From Emticicia sp. CRIBPO (GTDB taxonomy: Bacteria; Bacteroidota; Bacteroidia; Cytophagales; Spirosomataceae): DNA of 64,000 nucleotides. Position numbers and translations under genes: made by a program. Under the pieces are notes generated by a model. The model saw only the letters and a list, made by a program, of their open reading frames with translations, was not told where the DNA came from and did no database searches. The stretch lies in the NCBI RefSeq assembly GCF_009905725.1, contig NZ_JAAAKV010000008.1, forward strand, positions 186,001 through 250,000, given 5' to 3'. The first letter of the stretch is position 1; every line of letters starts with the position of its first letter. This document shows, piece by piece, positions 1 to 8,912 of the stretch.

Positions 1-911
1 AATAGGATGAAATACCAGAGAATAAGAGAAAGTGAAGAGAAAATAATCAGAAGGCTGACTGCAGGATGCAGTTTGAGCCTTGTCACGAAGCTCTCCAGGA
101 AACCGGCCATGATGAATATGGGCACCAGGCCAACGGTGATTTTCAAACCGTCAGCGGCTCCTTTTCTGAAGGAAACGGACCTGGCGTAGGTGCCGGGAAA
201 CAAAAGGCTGTTGCCCATCACAAAACCTGCACAGCCTGCGATCACGATAGCGGATATCTCCAGTGTACCGTGAATCCAGATGGTAAGGAACGACTGAAGC
301 AGGAATCCTTTCTGAAAGAAAAAGTACTGAAACGCTCCCAGCATGATTCCGTTGGAAAACAATATCCAGAAAGTGCCGAAAGAAAAGGTAATCCCAAGCA
401 CAAAAGCCATGAAGGCCACACGAATGTTATTGATGGTAATCGAAAAGAACATTGATGTGGAATCGGCCGATTTGTAAATCGCCAGAGGGTCTCCTTTCTG
501 AATGTTTTCAAGTGTGGTGTTGACGTAATCGTCGCCCAGGATGAGCCGGACAAAAGTATCATCATTGGCTGTCGATAAAGCACCAACGATCATGGCCAGC
601 ACAAAGAATATAAAGGAATAAAGCAACTGCCTCTGATACTGAAAAAACAGGAAAGGCAGTTCATAGGACCAGAACGTGACAAAGCGGCCTTTCTTTTCTT
701 TTTTGGTGGCGTATATTTTCCGGTAATACTCACTTATCAGGGAATTGAGATAAGCGTACGTCTGTGATTTCGGGAAAAATGTTTTGGCGTAGGCAAGGTC
801 ATCAGTAAGCTGGATAAAACTGTCAATCAGATTTTCAGGGTTTTGAGAATCAATGGATTCAAAGTTTCGCCATTTTTCAGAATTTTGCTTTATAAATGCT
901 GATTCCTTCAT
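1..911 (-). CDS. SpoIIM-family membrane protein (3' end outside the window)
   Basis: Read on the minus strand from ATG 911, the frame stays open to base 1 (about 303 codons), so the C-terminus lies outside the window. The soluble N-terminal part (KWRNFESIDSQNPENL, then TDDLAYAKTFFPKSQTYAYL) and the hydrophobic segments after about residue 75 fit the stage II sporulation protein M family. In non-sporulating Bacteroidota this family is a multi-pass inner membrane protein of unknown role, commonly beside an RDD-domain gene. The divergent RDD gene starts 38 bases away, which supports the call and start. Shorter frames on the other strand over this stretch are shadows. Family assignment is good; function is unknown. 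Confidence 0.8.
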   Translation of the reverse strand, partial: MKESAFIKQNSEKWRNFESIDSQNPENLIDSFIQLTDDLAYAKTFFPKSQTYAYLNSLISEYYRKIYATKKEKKGRFVTFWSYELPFLFFQYQRQLLYSFIFFVLAMIVGALSTANDDTFVRLILGDDYVNTTLENIQKGDPLAIYKSADSTSMFFSITINNIRVAFMAFVLGITFSFGTFWILFSNGIMLGAFQYFFFQKGFLLQSFLTIWIHGTLEISAIVIAGCAGFVMGNSLLFPGTYARSVSFRKGAADGLKITVGLVPIFIMAGFLESFVTRLKLHPAVSLLIIFSSLSLILWYFIL

Positions 912-920
912 CCGGATGTG

Positions 921-928
921 TATATTTG
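921..928 (+). promoter_or_regulatory. -7 box for the RDD gene
   Basis: TATATTTG matches the Bacteroidota -7 consensus TAnnTTTG and lies 21 bases before the ATG at 950, in the 38-base gap between two divergent genes. No TTTG -33 element is seen at the usual distance. Confidence 0.4.
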
Positions 929-949
929 AAAAATTTCTTTAAATATAGT

Positions 950-1696
950 ATGTCTGAATTTAATATCCTAACTGCACAAAACGTATCTATTGAATTTGAA
1001 AGTGCGGGTGTCGGTGATCGCATAGTGGCCACCATACTGGACTCAATTTTCATATTTTTCTATGTGCTGGTGGTGTATTTCATATTTTTTGCCGTAGTTT
1101 TTAGCAAGTCCGGAAATATAGATAGTTCCGATTCTTCATTCTTTATTATTGTAGCGGTGCTCTGCTTTGCACCCGTTATATTTTATCACCTTTTGTCGGA
1201 ATATTTTTTTAACGGCCAGTCGCTGGGCAAAAGGATCATGAAGATCAGGGTGATCAAACTCGACGGGACTGAGCCGGGAATAGGGGCTTATTTGCTGAGA
1301 TGGTTGCTGAGATTCGTGGACATTACGATGTTTTCAGGTCTGGTGGCTGTGCTTGCCGTTGTGGTTAGTGAAAAGGGCCAGAGACTGGGAGATATGGCCG
1401 CCGGAACAACAGTGATCAGGCAAAAGCCTTTTGTGCCGCTGGATCTCTTAAGACCTGTTGACGTAGCTGCAGATCATAAGGTGAGTTTCCCGGAGGTGGA
1501 AAGACTGAGCGACAAAGACATTCATACCATCAAGCTTGTGCTGAGCAGATGGCAGGAGGCCGACAACTATGAAGTGGTAGAGCAGGCGGCATTGAAATTG
1601 AAACAAAGCCTGGGAATTACCAATACCAAAGGGCTTTCAGATGTGGATCTTCTGAAAACCATTCTGGCAGATTATGCCCACATTTCTCACTTCTGA
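950..1696 (+). CDS. RDD family membrane protein
   Basis: 248 residues from ATG 950 (MSEFNILTAQNVSIEF). An in-frame ATG at 896 would run into the divergent gene's start and lies before the -7 box, so 950 is preferred. The RDD signature is visible: GDRIVATILDS with the conserved Arg-Asp, two long hydrophobic stretches around residues 30-55 and 65-85, then GQSLGKRIMKIRV, a third hydrophobic stretch and GQRLGDMAAGTTVI. After about residue 165 the protein is soluble and probably cytoplasmic. RDD proteins are inner membrane proteins, some acting as ion exchangers; the substrate here cannot be read. The last 10 bases overlap the convergent GNAT gene. Confidence 0.85.
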   Translation: MSEFNILTAQNVSIEFESAGVGDRIVATILDSIFIFFYVLVVYFIFFAVVFSKSGNIDSSDSSFFIIVAVLCFAPVIFYHLLSEYFFNGQSLGKRIMKIRVIKLDGTEPGIGAYLLRWLLRFVDITMFSGLVAVLAVVVSEKGQRLGDMAAGTTVIRQKPFVPLDLLRPVDVAADHKVSFPEVERLSDKDIHTIKLVLSRWQEADNYEVVEQAALKLKQSLGITNTKGLSDVDLLKTILADYAHISHF

Positions 1697-2142
1697 GATG
1701 GCCCCGGAAAGGTCATAAGGTGACGGGTCTGATGTACTTCAAATCCTTCAGATTCGTAAAGCCTGATCGCCTGTTTGTTATATTGTTCTACTTCCAGCCT
1801 CAGTGAGGCCAGACCCATGCCTTCCATCTTTTCTTTGAGTTGTTTCAGGATGATTTTACCGAGCCCTTTGCCCCGGAAATCAGGTTTTATATACAATTCA
1901 TCAATAAAACCGATCCTTCCCCCGAACTCAAAACTGTATCCGAAAGCCAGCATCAGGTAACCTGCGTCCTGGTCTCCTTCCCTGAAAATGAACAAATGGC
2001 CCCAGTCTTTCTGAGTAAATAGTTTTTTGATTTGTTCTTCCCTCGTTTCCCTGTCAAAAGGGTATTGAAACATGTAAAAGAAATCTCCCATCATCGAAAG
2101 GAGGTCGTCTGTGTTTTTTGGCTCGGCTGATTCCAGGTTCAT
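1687..2142 (-). CDS. GNAT family N-acetyltransferase
   Basis: 151 residues. The acetyl-CoA binding motif A is clear: IDELYIKPDFRGKGLGKIIL, with the R-G-K-G-L-G pyrophosphate loop near residue 94, followed by LEVEQYNKQAIRLYESEGF, the usual last strand and helix. The length is normal for a single GNAT domain. It should transfer an acetyl group from acetyl-CoA to an amine; the acceptor cannot be predicted. It is convergent with the RDD gene, sharing 10 bases at the ends, and has its own TAACTTTG -7 box 27 bases upstream of the start. Confidence 0.85.
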   Translation of the reverse strand: MNLESAEPKNTDDLLSMMGDFFYMFQYPFDRETREEQIKKLFTQKDWGHLFIFREGDQDAGYLMLAFGYSFEFGGRIGFIDELYIKPDFRGKGLGKIILKQLKEKMEGMGLASLRLEVEQYNKQAIRLYESEGFEVHQTRHLMTFPGPSQK

Positions 2143-2169
2143 CAGGTTTTTTGTTTATCTGCGAAAATG

Positions 2170-2177
2170 CAAAGTTA
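2170..2177 (-). promoter_or_regulatory. -7 box for the GNAT gene
   Basis: On the minus strand the bases read TAACTTTG, an exact TAnnTTTG match 27 bases before the start codon at 2142. A TTTA (plus-strand TAAA at 2199-2202) sits 21 bases further upstream, one base off the TTTG -33 consensus. Confidence 0.5.
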
Positions 2178-2369
2178 CAAAAAGCCGATCGGGGATTATA
2201 AAGGTTTGTGAATTTATGAGTTGAAAAGGTTTTAAGTCATTACCATGCATTATCTTTATTTAATCTATTTAAGACGATTGTTTACAGCGTTTTGTCTATT
2301 GAAAAAGAGTGTCAGTAGATTATTGCGGGGATGTTACCCACTCGGTAATGGTTTAAAGCATAATTGTAC

Positions 2370-2377
2370 TATTTTTG
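2370..2377 (+). promoter_or_regulatory. Candidate -7 box for the DUF4249/TonB locus
   Basis: TATTTTTG is an exact TAnnTTTG match, but it lies about 340 bases from the first start codon and has no TTTG at the right distance upstream. AT-rich DNA gives such matches by chance. Confidence 0.25.
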
Positions 2378-2718
2378 TAAAAAGTATTATTCAACCATTC
2401 CTTATAAAAGAGACTTCACCCGGTTATTCCTGATCGGTTTGATTTTCAGTTTTATGTTTTGGTTCGGCTTAGAATAAATTTCCCTTGTCCTGATAAAGCG
2501 GGTGAGAAATACCGGTTTTTTAAAAACGGCACAGATCATCCCGGGTAAATTATTGACGCTCAATGATTCAACCATTTGAACAGATTATGGGTCTATATAT
2601 ATGAACAGGGAGTTTGATTTTTTGTGTTGATCCGGATGTAGCTGATGTTCTTGCTCATTTATTGTTGCCGTTTTGCCATTGCACCGCAAGGTGCCAAGTA
2701 TAATGAAAGCTATTGTTT

Positions 2719-3867
2719 ATGAAAAAAGTGTTTTACCTGTTTTTCCTTTCTGTATTTATCTGGATGGTCTCTTGCGTGGAGCCTGTCGAATTTCTAGCCG
2801 GTAATAAAAAAAGTATTCTGATTGTAGATGGTATTATAAGTGATCGTGACGTACAGCAGGCCATATTCCTGAGAAGGGCCTATGTAAGCAGCAACACCAA
2901 CGTTTTCAAGGCTGTGACAGGAGCTGCGGTTGAGGTCACGGAAAACGGGTCTGCAACGTATAAATGTGTGGAAAAAACTGAGGGAGAATACCTCCTCCCG
3001 GTTAATTTCAGAGGCAGGATCGGAAACAGCTATCAATTGAAAATTAAACTCTCAACAGGGGAGGCTTATGAATCGGATGCTCAGAGCATCAGGCCTGTTC
3101 CTGAAATAGACAGTGTTTATTCAAAATATGCTCCCTTGGGCGTGGATTGGAAAGGAATAAAGGTAGACGGGGATATTGTTTACCTCGATACCAAAGATTT
3201 TCCCGGTACGGATGATTATTTTTCGTGGTCGTGGAAATTGTTCGAAAGGCAGGATTATTGTATGACTTGTAACGGCGGAATGTATCACACTGAAGCTCCG
3301 TACAACGGGAGGTGTGTTGATTATCCTCAGTTACAAAGACAAGGGACCATATATGATTATTTTTGTGTGGGCAATTGCTGGGAAATATTTTATTCCAACC
3401 AGACGAATGTAATGAGCGATATTTATTCTTCAGGGCAGAAAATACAGGCTAGAAATATTGCACAGATTCCCTATTTTCAAAGGCACGGCTCTGTTTTGGA
3501 GGTTTATCAGCAGTCTATTTCACCTGAGGCCTATCGCTTTTTTAAATTGCTGGTTGAGCAGACCCAGAAAACTGGAACGCTGATTGATACGCCCCCTGCT
3601 CCTTTGATCGGGAACGTCAAGAGCGTGTCTGACCCTTACGAGGGTGTCGGCGGATACTTTCTGGTCAGTGGTTATAAGGTCCGACAGTTCTGGTTAGACA
3701 GGAAAGAGGCGGGCAGGATGAACGCCAGGGCCATTGGTTTGTTTGAAGGCAGGATGGCTAATCCTGAGCCGGTCAATCCCAATCCGCCACCCGTAAGACC
3801 ACCGGCATTGCCTTGTATAGCGTCTAAAAACCGGACGCCGGACCGTCCGCCGGGCTGGATAGATTAA
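2719..3867 (+). CDS. DUF4249 family outer-membrane lipoprotein (first copy)
   Basis: 382 residues from ATG 2719; a TTG two codons earlier is less likely. The N-terminus is a lipoprotein signal peptide with the cysteine in MVSCVEP near residue 18, so the mature protein is predicted to be lipidated. The start of the mature part (SILIVDGIISD, then a beta-rich domain with VPEIDSVYSKY) is typical of DUF4249, a Bacteroidota family usually found next to TonB-dependent receptors. The middle has paired cysteines (YCMTC, GRC, FCVGNC) and the end is proline-rich with PCIASKNRTPD. The next gene is a paralog and the third is the receptor, so a role as surface partner in uptake is inferred. The ligand is unknown. 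Confidence 0.85.
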   Translation: MKKVFYLFFLSVFIWMVSCVEPVEFLAGNKKSILIVDGIISDRDVQQAIFLRRAYVSSNTNVFKAVTGAAVEVTENGSATYKCVEKTEGEYLLPVNFRGRIGNSYQLKIKLSTGEAYESDAQSIRPVPEIDSVYSKYAPLGVDWKGIKVDGDIVYLDTKDFPGTDDYFSWSWKLFERQDYCMTCNGGMYHTEAPYNGRCVDYPQLQRQGTIYDYFCVGNCWEIFYSNQTNVMSDIYSSGQKIQARNIAQIPYFQRHGSVLEVYQQSISPEAYRFFKLLVEQTQKTGTLIDTPPAPLIGNVKSVSDPYEGVGGYFLVSGYKVRQFWLDRKEAGRMNARAIGLFEGRMANPEPVNPNPPPVRPPALPCIASKNRTPDRPPGWID

Positions 3868-3981
3868 AAAAACAGGAATCAGGAAATAACATTAACCGGC
3901 ACACATAACGTATTATACAAATAGTTGATCACCAGATCATTACCCGTTTAACTTGTTAACCCGAAAACAGTCTTAAATTTA

Positions 3982-5121
3982 ATGAAACAAAATATTCTTC
4001 TGATTCTTCTTTCGATAGTGATCTGGACTGCCGCCTGTGTGGAGCCATTTGACATAAAACTGACTTCAAAAAAGATAATTCTTGTGGTAGACGGCACACT
4101 CAGTGACCAGGATGAACCGCAGGTAATCACGCTAAAGAAAACACAACCGAACACCGGTTATATCAGCTATCTGGCTGAAAGAGAAGCGAAAGTGGTGGTG
4201 ATTGAAAATGGTACCGTCAGGTATAATTGTGTGGAAGAAGGGCTCGGGAGATATGTGCTTCCTGCCGGTTTTAAACCGAAAGTTAATTCCGATTATACGC
4301 TGAGCATCGTGCTTAAGGATGGTACTGAGTACCTTTCCGGGTCCGAAAAAATGAAACCTGTGCCCGAAATCGACTCCCTTTATTCTGAGGTGGTGATCGG
4401 CGATATTCCGTATCGTTCCTCCAAAATCAACGGAAACAGGGTTTATCTCAATACGCAGGATTTTAAGGAAACCGGGGATAACTACCTGTGGAACTGGAAG
4501 CTCTATGAGAGGCAGACGTATTGTGCTTCATGTCTTGAAGGGCTCTATTACAATACACCATTACCCGCGGGCAGATGTGTGGGCTCCAGTGGCTTACTGG
4601 GCACCGGGATCATCTATGATTATTTCTGTCCGGGTGACTGCTGGGAGATTTATTACCAGGACTACATTAACGTGATGAGCGATACGTATTCTAACGGCAA
4701 CAAGATTACCGGAAGGCTCATTGCCGAAATACCTTTATACCAGACCAGCGGGGCTTTGCTTGAAGTCAAACAACAATCTGTGACCCCCACTTCTTTCAGA
4801 TACCTTAAATTATTAGCTGAACAATCGCAGAATACAGGTTCTCTGGCTGACACTCCTCCTGCCGCTTTGGTCGGAAATATAAAGAATATAAAAGACCCGT
4901 ATGAAAGCGTAGGAGGGTACTTTATGGTCAGCAGCTCAAGAACGGCTTATTTCTGGATTAACAGAAATAATGTACCCGGCAACACAACAGGATTATTCGG
5001 AGGAAGATCGGCCAATCCTGAGCCACCGACGCCGCCTTTCAGACCACCGGCAGCACCTTGTATAAAAAGTAAAACCAGAACACCTGATAAGCCTAAGGGC
5101 TGGGTTGATCCCCAGGTTTAA
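3982..5121 (+). CDS. DUF4249 family outer-membrane lipoprotein (second copy)
   Basis: 379 residues. The lipobox is TAACVEP with the cysteine near residue 19. It aligns along its whole length with the preceding gene: VDGTLSD, VPEIDSLYSEV, YCASC, GRCVGS, FCPGDCWE, NVMSDTYS, LVGNIKN.DPYE.VGGYF and the C-terminal PCIKSKTRTPD.P.GWVD. All cysteine pairs are kept, which suggests disulfides outside the inner membrane. The two copies are clearly diverged, so the duplication is not recent. The downstream TonB receptor follows almost without a gap, implying one transcript. The DUF4249 role is not established; a surface-exposed accessory protein of the receptor is the inference. Confidence 0.85.
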   Translation: MKQNILLILLSIVIWTAACVEPFDIKLTSKKIILVVDGTLSDQDEPQVITLKKTQPNTGYISYLAEREAKVVVIENGTVRYNCVEEGLGRYVLPAGFKPKVNSDYTLSIVLKDGTEYLSGSEKMKPVPEIDSLYSEVVIGDIPYRSSKINGNRVYLNTQDFKETGDNYLWNWKLYERQTYCASCLEGLYYNTPLPAGRCVGSSGLLGTGIIYDYFCPGDCWEIYYQDYINVMSDTYSNGNKITGRLIAEIPLYQTSGALLEVKQQSVTPTSFRYLKLLAEQSQNTGSLADTPPAALVGNIKNIKDPYESVGGYFMVSSSRTAYFWINRNNVPGNTTGLFGGRSANPEPPTPPFRPPAAPCIKSKTRTPDKPKGWVDPQV

Positions 5122-5149
5122 AATGAACCATGAAATTGTAAAACATTAT

Positions 5150-7540
5150 ATGATGAAGAGAATTTTTATCTTTTTAGCCTTTATACTTTCTACTCATGTT
5201 TTATACGGCCAGACTTTCGGCAGTATTGAAGGTACAGTTATAGACTCATTGACCAGGCAACCGCTACCGGGGGCTACCATTAACGTCAACTATGGCAATC
5301 TTTCGCTGGTGGCGGATAAGGAGGGCAAATTTACCTTTAACTATGCCCGTAAAGGGGTCGTCCTGGTCGTTCGTTTTGTGGGGTACAAACCTTACAGGGT
5401 GTCGATTGAAAATGTCGAGAAGATCAAACTGAATGTCGTGCTTTCTGAGATTTCAAGCGACCTGGAAGAGATCATCATCACCAGTAAAAGCCAGATGAAT
5501 GCGGTTAAACGACCTATTTTAGGGGTCAATTCACTAAGCATTAAAACCCTCAATAAAATTCCTTCCGCTTTGGGGGAAGTCGACATTTTGCGGGGTTTGC
5601 AAATGCTTCCGGGGGTAACCAGTGTCGGAGAGGCTGCCAATGGGGTGAACATCAGGGGAGGGGCTACAGATCAGAACCTGATCCTGCTTGATGACGCTCC
5701 CATTTTTAACCCTACCCACATGTTCGGCCTTTTTTCTGCCTTTCCTTCTGAAGCTGTTTCCAGTTTCGATCTTTATAAAGGGAATGTTCCGGCAAGATTT
5801 GGCGGACGTGCAGCTGCCGTTCTTGACGTATCTCTTTCGCAGCCTTCCCTCGACAAATTTAAAATGCAGGGTGGGGTCAGCATTGTGTCAAACAGGATAA
5901 AAATGGACATCCCCATTATAAAAGACCGCCTTGGGGTCATGATTTCCGGAAGGGGAGCTTTCAATGACTTTTTGCTGCCTATCGTATCCAAAAAACTGGA
6001 TAACATCAGGGCAAAATTCGGTGATGGGGCCTCGAAAATATTCTACAGGGTCAATAACAAGAACACCCTTACACTTTCTTCTTATTACAGCAAGGACTTC
6101 TTCCAGACAGAGGTTTTGGGAACCATTAATGATATCAATTCTGTAAATACCCAGTATGATTACCAGACAATCAATCATACCCTTAACTGGTTTTATGCGA
6201 TCAGCCCTAACCTTAACCTTCAGACCAAGGTTATTTCTTCTCATTATTCGCCGGTGACTATTTTGCCTGAGTTAAACTCCGATAACAAAGTCAGGATCAA
6301 ATCAGGGGTGAAATACACGCAATTCAAGAGCAATATCAATTATTCTAAAAATAAACATAAGGTGGAAGCCGGTCTGGATGCCATCAATTACCGGATCAAT
6401 CCCGGGGAGCTGATCCCGGGAAGCAATACAAATTTAAAAGAGATCAAAACCCAACTTGAAAACGCCATGGAGTTTGCGGCATACATTGAAGATGAAGTTG
6501 ACTTCTCACCTAAGTTTACCCTTTCCGGAGGGCTCAGGTACTCATATTTTGTGAATCTTGGTCCGGCTACGACCAGGCTTTATAAACCTGGTGTTCCGCG
6601 GGATGAAATTTCACTTCTGGATACCCTCACTTACGGCAAAAATAAGGTGATCAATACCTATGGCGGACTGGAGCCCCGTTTGGGCTTAAGGTATGAGTTT
6701 TCGCCCGGAAAGTCTGTCAAAATGGGGTATAACCTGATGAGGCAATATCTCCAGGTCATTACGAACACCACGACACCGCTTCCGACTTCCCGCTGGAAAA
6801 CATCCGATAAATACATTAAGCCGCAGATCAGTTCATTATATACCATCGGATACTTCCAGGATATGAAAGAAAGTATTTATGAGTTTTCTGTGGAAACCTA
6901 CCTGAGATGGACCAAAAATATTGTTGATTACAAGCCGGGAGCTGATTTTCTTTTACAGCAGTATCCTGAGAGCCAGTTGCTACAGGGGCTGAACAAATCC
7001 TATGGTCTCGAGCTGATGGTTTCCAAGAAAAAAGGGGAAATGACCGGATGGGTTAACTATACTTTTTCAAGGTCTTTTAACAAAGTTTCTGAAGGACCGG
7101 AAGTGGCCCAGCAGGTTAATTTAGGCAACTGGTACCTGGCCAATTACGATCGTCCGCATTCATTCAACGCTACGATGGTACTCAACCAGGGGAAACACCA
7201 CGATTTCTCGTTTAACTTTACTTACAGCACGGGAAGGCCGTATACTTTGCCTGAAGGATTCATACTTTACCAGGACAGGTCATATCCTTTCTATGCAGAA
7301 AGAAATAATGCACGTATTCCTGATTATCACCGTCTTGATTTTGCCTGGAACATTTACAATCCTTCGATGAAGAAAAAAAGATGGACCGGTAACTGGACGT
7401 TTACGGTATATAACCTTTACGGAAGGAAAAATGCCTATTCGGTCTTCCTGAAAACCGATGGAACGGCTATCAAGGCCAATAAGCTGACTGTTTTCGGTGC
7501 TCCGATCGTTTCGCTCTCTTACAACTTTAAGTTCCTGTAA
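5150..7540 (+). CDS. TonB-dependent receptor with N-terminal carboxypeptidase-regulatory-like domain
   Basis: About 797 residues. I use ATG 5150 (MMKRIFIFLAF), which gives a standard signal peptide ending near LYGQ; ATG 5123, one base after the previous stop, is an alternative. Domains in order: a carboxypeptidase-regulatory-like fold (GSIEGTVIDSLTRQPLPGA, about residues 25-100), a plug domain with GEVDILRGLQMLPGV, NIRGGATDQNLILLD and NPTHMFGLFS, then a beta-barrel ending in LSYNFKFL with the C-terminal aromatic typical of outer-membrane barrels. It takes up a ligand across the outer membrane using TonB energy. It lacks a SusD partner; the two DUF4249 lipoproteins occupy that place. The 3' end overlaps the convergent DUF3307 gene by 14 bases. 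Confidence 0.9.
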   Translation: MMKRIFIFLAFILSTHVLYGQTFGSIEGTVIDSLTRQPLPGATINVNYGNLSLVADKEGKFTFNYARKGVVLVVRFVGYKPYRVSIENVEKIKLNVVLSEISSDLEEIIITSKSQMNAVKRPILGVNSLSIKTLNKIPSALGEVDILRGLQMLPGVTSVGEAANGVNIRGGATDQNLILLDDAPIFNPTHMFGLFSAFPSEAVSSFDLYKGNVPARFGGRAAAVLDVSLSQPSLDKFKMQGGVSIVSNRIKMDIPIIKDRLGVMISGRGAFNDFLLPIVSKKLDNIRAKFGDGASKIFYRVNNKNTLTLSSYYSKDFFQTEVLGTINDINSVNTQYDYQTINHTLNWFYAISPNLNLQTKVISSHYSPVTILPELNSDNKVRIKSGVKYTQFKSNINYSKNKHKVEAGLDAINYRINPGELIPGSNTNLKEIKTQLENAMEFAAYIEDEVDFSPKFTLSGGLRYSYFVNLGPATTRLYKPGVPRDEISLLDTLTYGKNKVINTYGGLEPRLGLRYEFSPGKSVKMGYNLMRQYLQVITNTTTPLPTSRWKTSDKYIKPQISSLYTIGYFQDMKESIYEFSVETYLRWTKNIVDYKPGADFLLQQYPESQLLQGLNKSYGLELMVSKKKGEMTGWVNYTFSRSFNKVSEGPEVAQQVNLGNWYLANYDRPHSFNATMVLNQGKHHDFSFNFTYSTGRPYTLPEGFILYQDRSYPFYAERNNARIPDYHRLDFAWNIYNPSMKKKRWTGNWTFTVYNLYGRKNAYSVFLKTDGTAIKANKLTVFGAPIVSLSYNFKFL

Positions 7541-8264
7541 GCAGTGATTTGATGCCGATGCCGATGAGAATCGTGGATGTAAAACTCATGAGTGTACCTA
7601 TCAGTACATATTCGGCTTGCTTGAGGTCTGAATCTTTAAACCGTAAAATGGCTTTGGCGGCGATCAGGAAGCCAATGGCAGAAAACTGACCTGCCAGAAT
7701 AAAGGTCAGGATCAATATCCTTTCCATGATACCTATCCATTTACCGGCTTCGGATAAGCTGACCACTTTATCCTGTGTCATGTTATCTATTTCCATCCTC
7801 CACCGGTGGATAAAAATATCGATGATAACCCCCAATGGGAATGTGATGACGGCGTAACCCATGATAATGGCCCAGAAATTGATATTGGCCTCTTTTTGCT
7901 GAATGATTCCCTGTATCGTTTTGAATCCGTTGATTATAAATAACCATGTGATGAGGATCATCACCAAATGGAGCAACTGATCAATGATGAAGAACCTGAA
8001 TTTGTTTTTGCTCAGGTATATTTTAGACAGGTCGATCAGGTAATGAGTAAGGGCTATAAATATGGCTGCCCAGATATTGAATGTGAAAACCAGGACACAT
8101 ACGAAGGTGACGGCTATATGAAAATAGAACTTTACGGACCTGATTTTATGAATGCGTTTGTCTTCTACCCACGACGAAGGCTGAAGAAAATAATCCGATA
8201 GGGCATGAGCCAGCAATAATTTAATAAGAATGGCTATTTCGGAAGGTGTAAATAGTTTAAGCAT
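7527..8264 (-). CDS. DUF3307 domain membrane protein
   Basis: 245 residues with about six hydrophobic segments. The N-terminal LLLAHALSDYFLQPSSW followed by KIRSVKFYFHIAVTF and IALTHYLIDLSKIYL is the DUF3307 pattern, with conserved His and Asp residues in the membrane (AHALSDY, THYLID). The family function is not known. It lies 11 bases downstream of the SatD-like gene, and this SatD-DUF3307 pairing recurs in Bacteroidota, so they are probably cotranscribed from the promoter at 8880-8912. Confidence 0.8.
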   Translation of the reverse strand: MLKLFTPSEIAILIKLLLAHALSDYFLQPSSWVEDKRIHKIRSVKFYFHIAVTFVCVLVFTFNIWAAIFIALTHYLIDLSKIYLSKNKFRFFIIDQLLHLVMILITWLFIINGFKTIQGIIQQKEANINFWAIIMGYAVITFPLGVIIDIFIHRWRMEIDNMTQDKVVSLSEAGKWIGIMERILILTFILAGQFSAIGFLIAAKAILRFKDSDLKQAEYVLIGTLMSFTSTILIGIGIKSLLTGT

Positions 8265-8275
8265 GAATCCGGTGT

Positions 8276-8863
8276 TTATAAAGTTGCGAACCTTTCATTT
8301 ATTCTTTTAATGATATCCCAGCCTGTTGTTTTGATCCTGGCATTTACTGAAGACTGTGACTTTCCTATTTGGAGGGCAATCTCCGTTTGATTCAGATCAT
8401 TCAGCAGCCAGTAAATAGCCTCAGACTGGTTTCTTGTCTGTTTCCTGAAGAAGTAATCCAGCATGTCACAGTAAATACTCCATTCAGAGTCAAGTGAGGC
8501 ATCATAGGTGAAAACCCCGAAGAGTTTGTCGTCTTCCTTTAGCTTGTCAAGGCCTCTTCCTGAAAGCCTGAAAGCTTCACCGTCAGAGTCCGAGAGCTTT
8601 TCTTTCAGATAATCAGCCTCACCTACACCAATGGAAATCCTCGCTTTGATGTTGAGCTTATAGTGAATTAAGGCCTGAAGTATCAGTGTTTCCTGGAGGG
8701 CATTACCGTTCGACAGGATCTGAAATGAATCCCCCCTGATAAAAAAATCGTATGTTGAAGCTGACTGATCAGATAAGCTTTTCAGTTCAGAAAAGAGGCT
8801 GTTCTTTTTTTCAGCATCGAGTTTTTCTGATTCGATGATATCCCCTGTTATTATTTTAATCAT
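8276..8863 (-). CDS. SatD family protein with C-terminal helix-turn-helix
   Basis: 195 residues. The N-terminal MIKIITGDIIES and FFIRGDSFQIL, followed by LNIKARISIGVGEADY and EAFRLSGRGLDKL, match the SatD family, which has a nucleotidyl-cyclase-like layout with Asp residues near positions 8 and 44. The last 45 residues (LNQTEIALQIGKSQSSVNAR) look like a helix-turn-helix that could bind DNA. SatD was named from the acid-tolerance satCDE operon of Streptococcus mutans; its molecular role is not settled. The upstream region holds three identical-layout palindromes, one between the promoter hexamers, suggesting autoregulation. That is an inference. Confidence 0.75.
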   Translation of the reverse strand: MIKIITGDIIESEKLDAEKKNSLFSELKSLSDQSASTYDFFIRGDSFQILSNGNALQETLILQALIHYKLNIKARISIGVGEADYLKEKLSDSDGEAFRLSGRGLDKLKEDDKLFGVFTYDASLDSEWSIYCDMLDYFFRKQTRNQSEAIYWLLNDLNQTEIALQIGKSQSSVNARIKTTGWDIIKRINERFATL

Positions 8864-8879
8864 CTTTTCCTTTTATTTA

Positions 8880-8912
8880 CAAAGGTATCGATATTTTTGA
8901 ATTATCGACAAA
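8880..8912 (-). promoter_or_regulatory. Promoter of the satD-like/DUF3307 operon
   Basis: On the minus strand TTTG (plus 8909-8912) is followed after 21 bases by TACCTTTG (plus 8880-8887), an excellent match to the Bacteroidota TTTG / TAnnTTTG promoter. The start codon at 8863 lies 16 bases downstream, with an AAAGGAAAAG purine stretch between. The whole spacer is filled by the first of three operator-like palindromes. Confidence 0.75.

Larger units (their letters stand above)
2143..2718. other. 576-base intergenic region upstream of the DUF4249 locus
   Basis: No convincing gene is seen. A 62-codon frame at 2245-2433 lacks any recognisable feature. The region is AT-rich, holds the GNAT promoter at its left end and a TATTTTTG -7 candidate at 2370-2377 facing the DUF4249 genes. 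If that box is used, the transcript would have a leader of about 340 bases. I see no convincing riboswitch or terminator fold by eye. Confidence 0.5.

Noticed and set aside
66-586. Frames in other phases over the first 600 bases
   Set aside because: They lie within the SpoIIM-like gene, which is recognisable and continuous on the minus strand.
2245-2433. 62-codon frame in the region upstream of the DUF4249 locus
   Set aside because: No domain, no good start context and no conservation evidence.
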